Shown: piece by piece, positions 11,150 through 22,700 of the stretch | Layout: every line of letters begins with the position of its first letter | Numbering within the stretch: position 1 is the stretch's first letter | Assembly: GCA_035079385.1 (NCBI GenBank) | Contig: JAVHKY010000015.1 | Span: 3,782,001-3,846,000 of the forward strand | Direction: 5' to 3' | Length of the DNA: 64,000 nt | DNA from: Aspidiotus rigidus | Lineage: Eukaryota; Arthropoda; Insecta; Hemiptera; Diaspididae | The notes under the pieces: generated by a model | Told to the model about the DNA's origin: nothing | Databases searched by the model: none | What the model saw: the letters and a program-made list of their open reading frames with translations, nothing else | Translations under genes and position numbers: made by a program

Positions 11150-13615
11150 ACTTTTTCACCCTGGAGGACCGTGAGTTTTGGTATTTCATTCATCAATTAG
11201 GTCGATTATAATGTAAACACGTCCACTGAGTTCGAAAAACAAATGGTCAAAAAATTCTCCAGTCGCTGGAACGTTCTGGAAGTGACACTTAATCGAGAAA
11301 GTCCAGTTTTTCAACCTGGAAGATCGTGATTTTTGGTATTTTATTTATTAATTAGTTCAAATCTTATGTAAATACACCCGCCGAGTTCGAAAAAAACGGT
11401 AAAAAATTCTCCAGTCGCTGGAACATTCTGGAATTGAAGAAAATTGAGAATTTTTTTTTTTCACCATGAAGGACCGTGAGTTTTGGTATTTCATTCATCA
11501 ATTAGGTCGATTATAATGTAAACACGTCCACCGAGTTCGAAAAACAAATGGTCAAAAAATTCTCCAGTCGCTGGAACGTTTTGGAAGTGACAATTATTCG
11601 AGAAAGTCCAGTTTTTCAACCTGGAAGATCGTGATTTTTGGTATTTTATTTATTAATTAGTTCAAATCTTATGTAAATACATCCGCCGAGTTCGAAAAAA
11701 ATGGTAAAAAATTCTCCAGCCGCTGGAACATTCTGGAATTGACGAAAATCGAGTAAATCTTTTTTTTCACCATGGAGGACCGTGAGTTTTGCTATTTCAT
11801 TCATCAATTAGGTCGATTACTATGTAAACACGTCCACCGAGTTCGAAACAAAAAATGGTCAAAAAATTCTTCAGTCGCTGGAACGTTCTGGAAGTGACAA
11901 ATAATCAAGAAAGTTCAGTTTTTCAACCTGGAAGATCGTGATTTTTGGTATTTTATTTATTAATTAGTTCAAATCTTATGTAAATACATCCGTCGAGTTT
12001 GAAAAAAATGGTAAAAAATTCTCCAGCCGCTGGAACATTCTGGAATTGAAGAAATTCGAGGAAATCTTTTTTTTCACCATGGAGGACCGTGAGTTTTGCT
12101 ATTTCATTCATCAATTAGGTCGATTACTATGTAAACACGTCCACCGAGTTCGAAACAAAAAATGGTCAAAAAATTCTTCAGTCGCTGGAACGTTCTGGAA
12201 GTGACAAATAATCAAGAAAGTTCAGTTTTTCAACCTGGAAGATCGTGATTTTTGGTATTTTATTTATTAATTAGTTCAAATCTTATGTAAATACATCCGT
12301 CGAGTTTGAAAAAAATGGTAAAAAATTCTCCAGCCGCTGGAACATTCTGGAATTGAAGAAATTCGAGGAAATCTTTTTTTTCACCATGGAGGACCGTGAG
12401 TTTTGGTATTTCATTCATCAATTAGGTCGATTATAATGTAAACACGTCCACCGAGTTCGAAAAACAAATGGTCAAAAAATTCTCCAGTCGCTGGAACGTT
12501 TTGGAAGTGACAATTATTCGAGAAAGTCCAGTTTTTCAACCTGGAAGATCGTGATTTTTGGTATTTTATTTATTAATTAGTTCAAATCTTATGTAAATAC
12601 ATCCGCCGAGTTCGAAAAAAATGGTAAAAAATTCTCCAGCCGCTGGAACATTCTGGAATTGACGAAAATCGAGTAAATCTTTTTTTTCACCATGGAGGAC
12701 CGTGAGTTTTGCTATTTCATTCATCAATTAGGTCGATTACTATGTAAACACGTCCACCGAGTTCGAAACAAAAAATGGTCAAAAAATTCTTCAGTCGCTG
12801 GAACGTTCTGGAAGTGACAAATAATCAAGAAAGTTCAGTTTTTCAACCTGGAAGATCGTGATTTTTGGTATTTTATTTATTAATTAGTTCAAATCTTATG
12901 TAAATACATCCGTCGAGTTTGAAAAAAATGGTAAAAAATTCTCCAGCCGCTGGAACATTCTGGAATTGAAGAAATTCGAGGAAATCTTTTTTTTCACCAT
13001 GGAGGACCGTGAGTTTTGCTATTTCATTCATCAATTAGGTCGATTACTATGTAAACACGTCCACCGAGTTCGAAACAAAAAATGGTCAAAAAATTCTTCA
13101 GTCGCTGGAACGTTCTGGAAGTGACAAATAATCAAGAAAGTTCAGTTTTTCAACCTGGAAGATCGTGATTTTTGGTATTTTATTTATTAATTAGTTCAAA
13201 TCTTATGTAAATACATCCGTCGAGTTTGAAAAAAATGGTAAAAAATTCTCCAGCCGCTGGAACATTCTGGAATTGAAGAAATTCGAGGAAATCTTTTTTT
13301 TCACCATGGAGGACCGTGAGTTTTGGTATTTCATTCATCAATTAGGTCGATTATAATGTAAACACGTCCACCGAGTTCCAAAAAAAAATGGTCAAAAAAT
13401 TCTTCAGTCGCTGGAACGTTCTGGAAGTGACAAATAATCGAGAAAGTCCAGTTTTTCAACCTGGAAGATCGTGATTTTTCTCCAGTCGCTGGAAAGGTTT
13501 TTGAAATTGTATGAAATCCAGAGAATCCACTTTTTCAACTTACAGAACTGCAATTTTTCATATTTTGTTAATCAATTCGGATGATTCTAATGTAAAAACA
13601 TCCGCCGAGTCGGAA
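11150..13615. repeat. 307 bp tandem repeat with 920 bp higher-order units
   Basis: The landmark 'tcaccatggaggaccgtgag' starts at 11461, 11767, 12074, 12381, 12687, 12994 and 13301, giving a period of 306-307 bp. Each period is two related half-units of about 153 bp, each with a core 'ctccag(t/c)cgctggaac(g/a)ttctggaa'. After the landmark the reading is 'ttttggta' at 11461, 12381 and 13301 and 'ttttgcta' at the other four, so the order is G-C-C-G-C-C-G. This shows a three-monomer higher-order unit of about 920 bp, of which 11461-12380 and 12381-13300 are near-identical copies. Orientation reverses near 13615, where the right foldback arm begins. Confidence 0.9.
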
Positions 13616-14387
13616 AAACTTGGTGGACGTGTTTACATTATAATCGACCTAATTGATGGATGAAATACCAAAACTCACGGTCCTCCAGGGTGAAAAAAAG
13701 ATTTCTCGATTTTTTTCATTTCCAGAACGTTCCAGCAACTGGAGAATTATTTGACCATTTTTTTTTTTTCGAACTCGGTGGACGTGTTTACATTGTAATC
13801 GACCTAATTGATGAATGAAATACCAAAACTCACGGTCCTCCGAGGTGAAAAAGTGGATTTTCTCACTTCTCTACTGTTTCAGACTGTTCCAGCTACTGGA
13901 GAATTTTTCAATTATTTTTCTCGATCTAACGCACTCCACATAAGAATTGACCAAATCGATAAACGAAATACTGAAAATATATTTTTGGTCTATCTACATT
14001 CCCATTTCGTTCCACGGAGGAGTGCGTATCTTTCAGCTGGAACATTACTATTGATTTCACGCGGTCTATTGCGGTAGCAGTCACAGTTGACGCCGCTAGT
14101 GATGGAAAAATCACAGAAATTCATTAAATATTGATTCGTTTGGGAATGTTCCACCTCACCGAGGACTATGGTATTAATGTATGTTGTAGTAGAAGATATG
14201 GCGCTTTAAATGAATGATTTTCCCATGGGTGCCCCCCCCCCTTCGATTTTGTTCAATATTCGAGTTTGAAGTTTTGTTATAGCTAGAAACTAGAGAAAAT
14301 ATGAATGATTTAAAAAAAAAAAGATACAGTGGATGAACGTTCACATATACTAAAATGTCCCCAAGTTACATGGCTGTGCGATCATTA

Positions 14388-14586
14388 CACTATCCAACAA
14401 ATTCAAACTTTTTGAAAATTGCTGAGCTGAAATTATCTAATTTTAAATGGATTTTGAAATTTTGAAAGCTGAATTCAATGCCGTTTTCAGCTATCAAAAA
14501 ACTGAGAACGGCATTGAATTCAGCGTTCAAAATTCAACTACAATTTGTTAATTTTAGCTCAGCAATTTTTAGGTTGTTGGGTAGTG
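14388..14586. mobile_element. 199 bp Harbinger-like MITE inside the foldback right arm
   Basis: Terminal inverted repeats CACTATCCAAC (from 14388) and GTTGGGTAGTG (to 14586) are perfect complements, flanked by a TTA duplication (14385-14387 and 14587-14589). The interior is a strong hairpin (GCTGAATTCAATGCCGTT paired with AACGGCATTGAATTCAGC). The left arm of the foldback lacks this insert and reads, in complement, 'gatcattattgc', which is exactly the predicted empty site. A 3 bp TWA-type target duplication is typical of PIF/Harbinger elements. Confidence 0.85.
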
Positions 14587-14782
14587 TTATTGCCTGAGAT
14601 AGAGCCATTTGGATTTCAGGTCTAAAAATTACTCTGCAGCCCATGTGGGTGAGCGTATGGATCCAATGTTTTGGGTTTCGAGTTTTCTCATTGGGGACAA
14701 CATTTTGACGGACATTTGAAATAATTTTCGATCAAGGCCATTTCCCCCCCCCCCCCCTCCCTCACCCGGCTAGGGTCTTTTT

Positions 14783-17690
14783 CCAAATTCACGTGCAATA
14801 GCATTAAATTCGATCGTGCATCCTGGCTATCTTGCCTCTTCTAGAAAGTGAGGTTCTTTCGTAAATTGCATATAAATCAGTAATTTTGAGAGCTTATTTC
14901 ATTATTTTCGATTAGATAGATAAGATTGGATGGTCTTTCAAATGTAAGAAATTGAAGAAGGAGAGCGGAGGGGGAAAATTTTTGAAGTTCAAGTGTACTA
15001 ACCCAATTTTGAAAAAAAAAAAAAATAATGAAGATCATTTTCAATATTTTTTTATAGTTGCTCGATCCATTTACCATTCAAGACAATTAAAATGATTTTC
15101 GATAGTGGAAAAAGGCACAGTAAAGACGTCAACCAGCCTAAACCTCTTTGTGACGTCATCAACATCCGTGACGACCATGTTTACATACCTCAAGCTAACT
15201 AGCTTTCACGGACTCACTCCGCTCGTTCGCCTTCATTCTTGGGCTGGTGTACTGAGCTAATTTAGTAATATTACTCTAGATTACGTCAAGGATTCTTCGC
15301 AAATTTTCTGGTAGGGGAGGAGTCAATTCAGACTTGGACTTGCAGATTTCCAATAGAGTCGGACCCGCAAATTTCTAATAAAAGGCTGGGATGCCGATGA
15401 CGGTAAAGACATTAAAAAGAAGAAACCCAGTTTCAAACTTCCGAATTTTCGATTCTAGAGGCACAGTAAATACATCAATTGGTCTAAACTTCCTTCTGAC
15501 GTCATCAACATTCGTGACGTCGTCAGCTTCAATTCGCCTGCGATGTCATCAACGTTCACTTTTTTTCTCGCACAGTGAGTTGACAATAGTACCCGTTTGT
15601 TCTGGTGTTTATAAACCTCTTGACGCGATTGACTCACGGAGAGCAACCGTCGAAATATTTTACGAATTCAAGTTACACAAATTAAAATTCATAATTTACG
15701 GGTTTCCTAGTACTCGTTTATAAACTTCTGCTCGCAAAATTTTTTTTTTTTTTCGGCAACACAACGATCTTTATCCCTATGGTTTTTCTTATGGGAGTTA
15801 AGAGGGTAGCAAGTACCACAGGCGAACCTTATTCACCACTTCCTATGACATCATCACTAAGAAATTTGTCTACTGCGCTCAACCGAGTATTTTTAAAGTA
15901 AAATAAGCATTGGTTTCTTGATTTGCAAATGAAGCACCAGAAGGCTATTTTTGAGTTCTATGTTCGATTTCCCACTGAACTGATGATAGACAATAATATG
16001 AAAGTTTAAAACAGGCAACAGACAATAAGTTGAAAGTTGAAAACAGGTCAAAATAAACGATGAAGTGGAAGCAAAAGCAGAAACTACAGTCCAAGTTGTT
16101 CTCGGCAATTCAATTCTTACTGCTGAAAAAACGTTCTGATGGGGTAAGATCCTGAGACCCTCGCATAGAAAGGAAACTCAAAAACCTTTTATCTTAAAAC
16201 TAAATTTGGTAGAGAAAAGAAAATGTGATGTGTCATGGGAAAACCACGCACAAGTCAGAAAAAAAACTTTTAGAAAAGGCGAAAAAATATTTAAAAAACA
16301 TTAAAAATTTTTTTGTATAGTGTTTTTTTTGGGTGTCGGCCGTTTCCACCAGGATGCACTTATCGCGTGCTATTCTGTCAAAAATTGCCAAAAATTTTCT
16401 GACTTATGCGCCTGGGTTTCTTGTGACACGTCACAAATAGTTTCCTCTTTCCCACCCATGAAAATTCGATTAAATTGTCTTATGCGTGACAAACATCTAA
16501 TACTCGTAGTATCGATGTTGAGGACAATCCCACTTAATTGTATTAATATCATCTCCCCTCAACAAAATTTGGAGATGATTTTGCACCATAATTTTTTGCG
16601 ACACTTCTACACACGAAGTTTTGTCTACGAGAAAAATTGTTATGATTTGTACATGAGAATCGCATGTCAGTGACTGTGCGGTTCTCACGCCCATTATTTT
16701 GTTTTATTTTCGATCATATTTCAGGAGATTCATAAGAATAAATTCGTACAGCAGAGTTGACTAAATTATGTTTTCCATTGTTCACGACTATCAGTTATGT
16801 AACTTTTTCCCCATTTGAGAATAATTTATACGAACAAAATCACCGAAAAAAAATCCGCACATACGTAATTGTACGTTCGTAGAATTCGAAAATTCGTTTC
16901 GGAAAACAGCGAAAAAAAATTGTTAACGTCGTTTTCACCTCCTCCATATTTCCGAAGAGGAAATGGTAGGTGAATTAGTGAACATAATAGGTAATTGCAG
17001 TCGGGCATCTCCGCTTCCTTTCTTCGCAAATACAATAATAAATTCATGAATTTGAAAAGTCCACTACTATGGCGCCAGACGTTGATGTTTGAATTTAACG
17101 AGAATATCGGAATCCTGCTGATATGCCATAATTTACTAGCAATCTCATCAAATTACAACGGCAGTATTCATTGGCGAATATATTAAAAGATGAGGATTTT
17201 CCACAGCCATACCAGTTTTTTTTCTTTTTTTTTTTCATTATTATCATTCACTAATGCGAATATGCAGTGGTCTTTATCGCTGTAACTCCAGCTAAGTACT
17301 GTATATTTTATCACCGAGAATGCACACATCCAGAAAACGACACCAAAGGATACTAAAGATATTATTAATATATGCACATTAGTGCATTCGAATTAAAATG
17401 CTCTTTCGTCTAAATTCCACAAACGAGAATGTATCTTGCAAAAATATCGTCGGAAAAATTCAGATGATTACATAAATCTTGAAAAAACGTCGTTTAAAAT
17501 ATAGCACTCGAGAGAAAATAACGTAAAATCGTATATCAAGAAATTCTGACCTGGCCTTGTGACTCACTAGATTAAAATTTACTGGGACAACTCGATCAGT
17601 CCGTGGGAATAGATGATGAACGATGCAGACGAGACCATGGACCTACATTGGATTTTACCATAAACTTTCCCCAGGGCTCATCTGACAAGT
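14783..17690. other. Mostly unrecognised; TGACGTCA-rich repeat fragment at 15110-15560
   Basis: Copies of the dispersed repeat motif appear at 15110-15560 (TGACGTCA at 15151-15158 and 15497-15504, plus near variants). A two-copy 36 bp direct repeat (gacaataa...gaaagtt.aaaacagg) lies at about 15990-16050. No gene could be supported in the rest. Confidence 0.4.
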
Positions 17691-17709
17691 TCTAAAAAAC
17701 AACGGTTTC

Positions 17710-18110
17710 CTTAACAAAGTTGAACGAGGAACGTAGAGAAGCTGTTGTACGGGTCGAATTGGTTTTGTATTGAGGATTCAAATTGAAATCTTGAAACTTC
17801 CCAAGTTTTCTTGAATCCCTTTTCCTTCCTATCAGAAATCATGGCTTGAGAGTCGAAATTTCAACAGGGAACCTGTTCTATGGGAGGTTTCTTGAAAAAT
17901 TTTCCGTCCAACCAAAAACTTCGAAAAATTTCGACTCTCGAACCATAATAAAAGGAACTTAGAATTCTTATTTTGAGGCTACATACACCACGATAAAAGG
18001 GACTCAGGAAAACTTAAGAATCTTCAAGACTTCAATTTGAATTCTGGATACCAAAACCAATCCGACCCATAGAACAGGAGCCCTGCGTTCCTTGTTAACG
18101 TCGTTAAGGA
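17710..18110. repeat. Inverted repeat (foldback) of about 400 bp
   Basis: The left arm from about 17710 (ttaacaaagttgaacgaggaacgtag ... gtcgaattggttttgtatt ... ttcaaattgaaatcttgaa) is matched by the reverse complement of about 18110-17950 (ttaacaaggaacgcag ... gtcggattggttttggtat ... ttcaaattgaagtcttgaa). The centre contains 'gggaacctgttctatggg' and so belongs to the dispersed repeat family, another piece of which follows at 18110-18370. No protein coding is evident. Confidence 0.65.
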
Positions 18111-18370
18111 CGCCGTCGTTTTTCTTAATCTCCCTCCTTCGAATTTTTTCAAGTACCCTTCCTATCATAATTATATTATGGCTCAAGAGTCAACAAGTCC
18201 AATTCGTGCTATATATATGATAGAAGGGGGACTTGAACCATTTTTGCAAATAAAGTTGGACTTGGACCATTTTTGTTTTGATTGGACATCACACGGCACA
18301 CGCCAAATTTTTCGAAATAGTCCCCCGTGGAACAGGTTCCCTGTTAAAGAAAAAAGAAAAAAATGACCCA
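18110..18370. repeat. TGACGTCA-family dispersed repeat fragment
   Basis: Contains 'ataattatattatggctcaagagtc', 'tatatatgatagaagggggacttg' and 'cacggcacacgccaaatttttcgaaa...ggaacaggttccctgttaaa', which are shared elements of the family (compare 23640-23720, 46230-46305 and 45180-45270). It lacks an intact TGACGTCA. The bases 18371-18869 hold no recognised feature. Confidence 0.5.
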
Positions 18371-18869
18371 ATGAGTGGACAAATAACGTTCCTGTGAAAT
18401 AGATTTTATATCAATTAAAACAAGTCATAAAAAGAATCAAATGTACAACTGACCTCTCCCCCCCCCCCCTAAAAAAAACAGAAGTTAGAATTGTTTCTTT
18501 AGCACGGGTTTCGCCTTTGAATTCCAGATTAAAAATCAATGAAAATTGAATAACAATTGAACCGAGTTCTCTAAAAACCGGTCAAGTGACAAGCCAACGA
18601 TCCATAGAAACAGGTCTATCGCACTTCTACAAGAAATTTTCTTCTCCAAACCGTTGGCTTGTCGCTTGGCCGGCTTTTACAGAACTAAACTTTACTTTTA
18701 TGTAATTAATGTCCAAGCGAATTTATTCGAAGCAATCTGAACGAAAGGTTTTCTTTCACTACAGCAAAAGGTCTGATTATCCAGATCGTTTTCTTTTTTT
18801 CGCTCGGATATACTTATTGAATGAAGCAGTGACATTTTCTGAAATTTAATGACAAATTATCTGCTCAAT

Positions 18870-19755
18870 GATGCTGATGCCCTGGTGAATGTTGTTGCTG
18901 ATTCATCTGTTCAGATTGGACCCGGTATCAATACTCAAAAAACGTGTGCTGATCTAGTCCGTAACTTCGCGCTGCGAGAGAGGTGATTAAGGGTCCGAGG
19001 AAGAAGCTCAGGGAGGAGGAGTCAATACTTACTAACGCGGATGAAAGGAATGCTACAGTGCTACAGGCGTAATGGAGAAGTCTAATTACATTACCAAGGT
19101 ATAGCAGAAGCGCTTCACCAGTTCGGGGCTATCGAAAATGACCTCTTCAATGTCTCTAACTATGTCAACGAGGATTGGAGTGTTATTAAGGCTCTCCCAC
19201 ACTAGCGCGATATCCAAGCGGTAAGCCGAAGCGGTGCGTTAGCGGTAGGCTGCGATCGTTCGCATTTCACCGCACCGCTAACGCTACCGCGCGGCGTTAA
19301 CGCGCCAGTGTGGGAGAGCCATTAACAAAAGCACTATTATCATTAACAAGCCTTTGGTAAAGAAATGCCTGCTTGAACCTAATCCAATGCCTCCCCTCCT
19401 CTACAGGTTGCCTAAGGTACACAAAAAAGATACCCCGATGCGACCAGTCGTTTCTTACGTCTCCTCCCCTGCTTACTCTCTCGCCAAATATTTGAACCGG
19501 TGTTTAAATCTCGCATCAAGTACAAGTTTCCTTACTCCGTGAAAAATTCGGTTTCCTCAGCTGATAAGCTTAAGAACGAATTACTTCCTCTAGGCACAAC
19601 CCTATGTTCTTTGGACGTGGTCGGTCTTTTCCCGAACATACCTAAAGCGGCTTCCACCCAACATATGGGCGACCTTCTCGTTCAATCTAATACTCCCCAC
19701 GAGGAGTTACGGAAATTTTTTGATCTACCTAATGTCGTAGTTCAGTTTTTCACTT
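18870..19755 (+). pseudogene. Decayed Penelope-like element, RT domain fragment
   Basis: On the plus strand fragments align in order to the PLE protein at 58799-61057. About 18870-18960 reads VNVVADSSVQIGPGINTQKT; about 19000-19050 KKLREEESILTNADERNA; about 19330-19500 LLEPNPMPPLLYRLPKVHKK then PVVSYVSSPAYSLAKYL; about 19500-19755 YSVKNSVSSADKL and TLCSLDVVGLFPNIPKA (the first catalytic Asp motif). Frameshifts and a stop interrupt it, and a 131 bp MITE splits it at 19190. It breaks off before the YVDD motif and carries no GIY-YIG domain. It is closer to the 58.8-61 kb copy than the 1-2.3 kb one is. Confidence 0.85.
19190..19320. mobile_element. 131 bp GC-rich MITE nested in the PLE fragment
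   Basis: Perfect ends GGCTCTCCCACACT (19190) and AGTGTGGGAGAGCC (to 19320), with further internal complementarity (gcggtgcgttagcggtag against ctaacgctaccgc), so the whole unit can fold into a hairpin. ATTAA occurs at 19185-19189 and again at 19321-19325, which I read as a 5 bp target duplication; a TTAA (piggyBac-like) reading with one extra A is possible. Its base composition is strikingly richer in G+C than the surroundings. Confidence 0.8.
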
Positions 19756-19769
19756 GGGAAGTCCTGTAA

Positions 19770-22700
19770 AATTAAGATACCGATAAATCCGAAATAAAAA
19801 GTTCAGAAAAAATTCGAAAGAGTGATCGGTAGTTTCCCACGGAACTACGAAGCTTAGGGGTTCCCGACTGTCATTGCAGAGTTTGCAATGGCATTTAAAT
19901 TCTCTCTTTTTGGATACCTTACATCAGATATCAGTGCTGTGACGTCACGAAAAATCGATCTATTGCACTTTTTAGACCAGATCTTTAGGATAAAGGAAGC
20001 AAGTATAGTTTTTGCTGCATTCTCTTCAAACGTAAACACCGGTTTTTGACACATTTCAAACGATCATAAATATAAAAAATAAAATATGGTAGGTTACGTA
20101 GGCATTCATTTTCCAAAGTTTCAGAATATTTAAGTTTCAATACATGGAAAGCTACAAATACTAATAATGCAAAGAATAGGGTAGGTATTATCGCTGAATG
20201 AGAATAATTTCTCATATGCTACGGGCTGAAAAGAGAGAAATCTGCTATTCAGTGCAAACTGATACTGAAGAACAGCTGAAAGGAATGCTCGAGTAGCCCT
20301 GATGAATTTTCTTTTCAAATTCGGGATGCGGACTCTACAGCTCTTTGTGTAGAGTGAATCGTTCCAATGAAAACAATGCATTTACATCAATTTGAAACAT
20401 TTAGAAAACGATTTTTCAAACCAATTACCTTATATTCCCCACCTAGATTTCGAATAATCAAAAAATATATCTAAATGGAATATTAGACTTCAGTGACTTT
20501 ATAAACAGAATGAGTTTTTTTTTTTTTTTCAATTTTCCTTTTATACCCCTTGTAATTTGAAACACAAACAATTCAGTAGGGTGAACACAAACATCAGCAA
20601 GATGATAATCAAAGAAAGAAGAAATGTGTGCCTATAACGATAAAATCGCATACGAAACATCCTACCCTAATGTATGCTCTGGACACATGGCGAAAGAATT
20701 CAACAAATTCACAATTCATTAAACAAGTGTTCTGCTTTTTAATATTCAATCAGGGGTGCCGGCATTACGCATCCTGGAGTCTAATAGGTAAGGTAGACAC
20801 CTACACACATACATAGATATACGCTCACATTACGCTATTGAAACGAGACACATTCATGCGAATGATTCACGATAGCAGATTAGAAGCATGCCTCATCGGT
20901 TCCGGTCTTTTGTACAGCATGGAAGAGGCTACTGCTCCGATTCCAAAAAGTTCCAGTGAATATAAACGTTCTTCGCCTACCTGAGAGGAATGAAGTTTTA
21001 CAGGAACAAAAACCAAAGTGATATGAAATTCACGTTCACTGCGGAAAAATTGTGAGATTGCACGATATTAAATACGTAGTATTATTTAATTAATTAAAAG
21101 CAAATAAGATTTTATTTTCACGCTGATATTTAAGGACGAAACGACGGTATTCCGCACACACACGAAGATCTGTTCTCTAATAAACGACGAAAATCACTGA
21201 TCAGTTCAACCAAACCACAACGCTCGGGACACAAACGACGTCTTCACAGAGCAGAAAACTCACACTGGCTCTCTGGCACTTGTCTTGTCTCGCATTCTAT
21301 TCGCATCGTAGACCGGTAGAAGAAGCGTTAAGAAGCAACCCACTCGTTAACACTGCAATATACCAAAATGCACACAACTACGGCTGCACCACCACAGAAA
21401 ATACAGAAACCATTTCAGAAATATGACACCTACGTTTATGCGTAGTGTTACTCACTTTTTCATCTTCGATTTATCGGTGAATAATCGGTGAAAAAACTCG
21501 TAGTTAGACTTTTCTATCGACTTTTCCTGTCGGAAAATTGAAGTATCACACCCATCCGTTCAGGTTTCCTTCTATATTTATTGTTCATAATAAGATTTTT
21601 TGTCCGCGGAACTCCTCCGAAACTAACCTATGGATTTTTTCGTAACTTGGCCATATTATAGTATTTTACCTGAAGATGCGCACTTGCATTTTTTTTGAGG
21701 GTCGGATGAGTAGTTCTCGATAAATTTACATTTTTTTGAAAAAGTTCTCATTACTACCAGTAGCAGCTTACGTTATGAAAGGCGGATTTTCCTATCTTTT
21801 TGTTATCAGAGTCTGAAGATGGACACCAACAATTTTTTCGACGATTAATCGCGTTTGCAATTGATTTAACACAATTCTGTAGGTTATGCTTAATTATATT
21901 GGGAGTAATCGAATTATCAATTGGCATAGATTGCAGAAACAACTATTCTAGTCTTGTAGCAAGGTGTAGGCAGAGGTAGGGGGTGTGAATTTTCGGGAGA
22001 CGTTTCGTAGGTTTTAGATGACTCCTAGCCTAAATCAAAACAAAATTCAAGTTTCCTTATTGGATTATATACTTTGTTCACGTTAAGGAAGGATAGAAGT
22101 TCATACCTCGAGAATGGAACGGTAGATTAAGATTACCTTTGGCGTTCCATTCTCAACTCTCAAGGTATGAACTTCTATCCTTTCTTATCGTGAACAAACT
22201 ATAGGTATTTTTACTCTGTTATCAGTTGATGTAGCGATCATATAGTGATAGAATTTATAAACTGAGTTTTATTGTTTATTCTACAAATATTTGGCTTACG
22301 AGTCATTGATATTTAATTTTAAAAAAAGGAGTGACTCTCTCAATGAGTTTTGTATTGTGAGTAGAAAAGTCGTGCACTACTCACGCGACCGCGTGAGTGT
22401 TTTTTTTCCAATAGGTACTTCTATCATTTTATTTTCTTTTCGATCATTGTTTTTTTTTTTTTTTTTTTTTTTTTTTTCTTTTCTTTATTTAACAAGCATT
22501 GAAGCAACACTAATGGGCTATTTGCTTGATGTATAACATTATCAGTTAATTAGACAACTTATGTGAATATGGTAAGATGAACGAAAAATGAAAAAGGGAA
22601 AAGTAAATCTTATTTTAGATGTAGGTATATCATAAATGCCTATACCTATTATAGCCATGAAAAGGAAAAAAGAAAGAATGTTTTAATAATAAATTGTAAT

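Larger units (their letters stand above)
10419..14782. mobile_element. 4.36 kb foldback element with long inverted arms and a satellite core
   Basis: The outer ends are inverted copies: AAAAAGACTCTAGCCGGGTGAG at 10419-10440 and CTCACCCGGCTAGGGTCTTTTT at 14761-14782 (one mismatch). The inverted match continues inward through the whole left arm (10419 to about 11190) and the right arm (about 13618-14782); for example 'ctactcacccacatgggctgcaaagtaatttttaggcctgaaatcc' on the left has its complement at about 14615-14660. Between the arms lies a 307 bp tandem array. This is the architecture of FB/foldback transposons. No transposase is visible and no clear target-site duplication was found, so the exact limits are approximate. 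Related frames in both arms (11189-10854 on -, 13808-14077 on +) share IDQIDKRNTENIFLVYLHSH, but they reflect the arm duplication and have no known domain. Confidence 0.8.

Noticed and set aside
10854..11189. 111-codon minus-strand frame in the foldback left arm, with an 89-codon relative at 13808-14077
   Set aside because: Shared only because the arms are inverted duplicates; no domain, and the two frames end differently.
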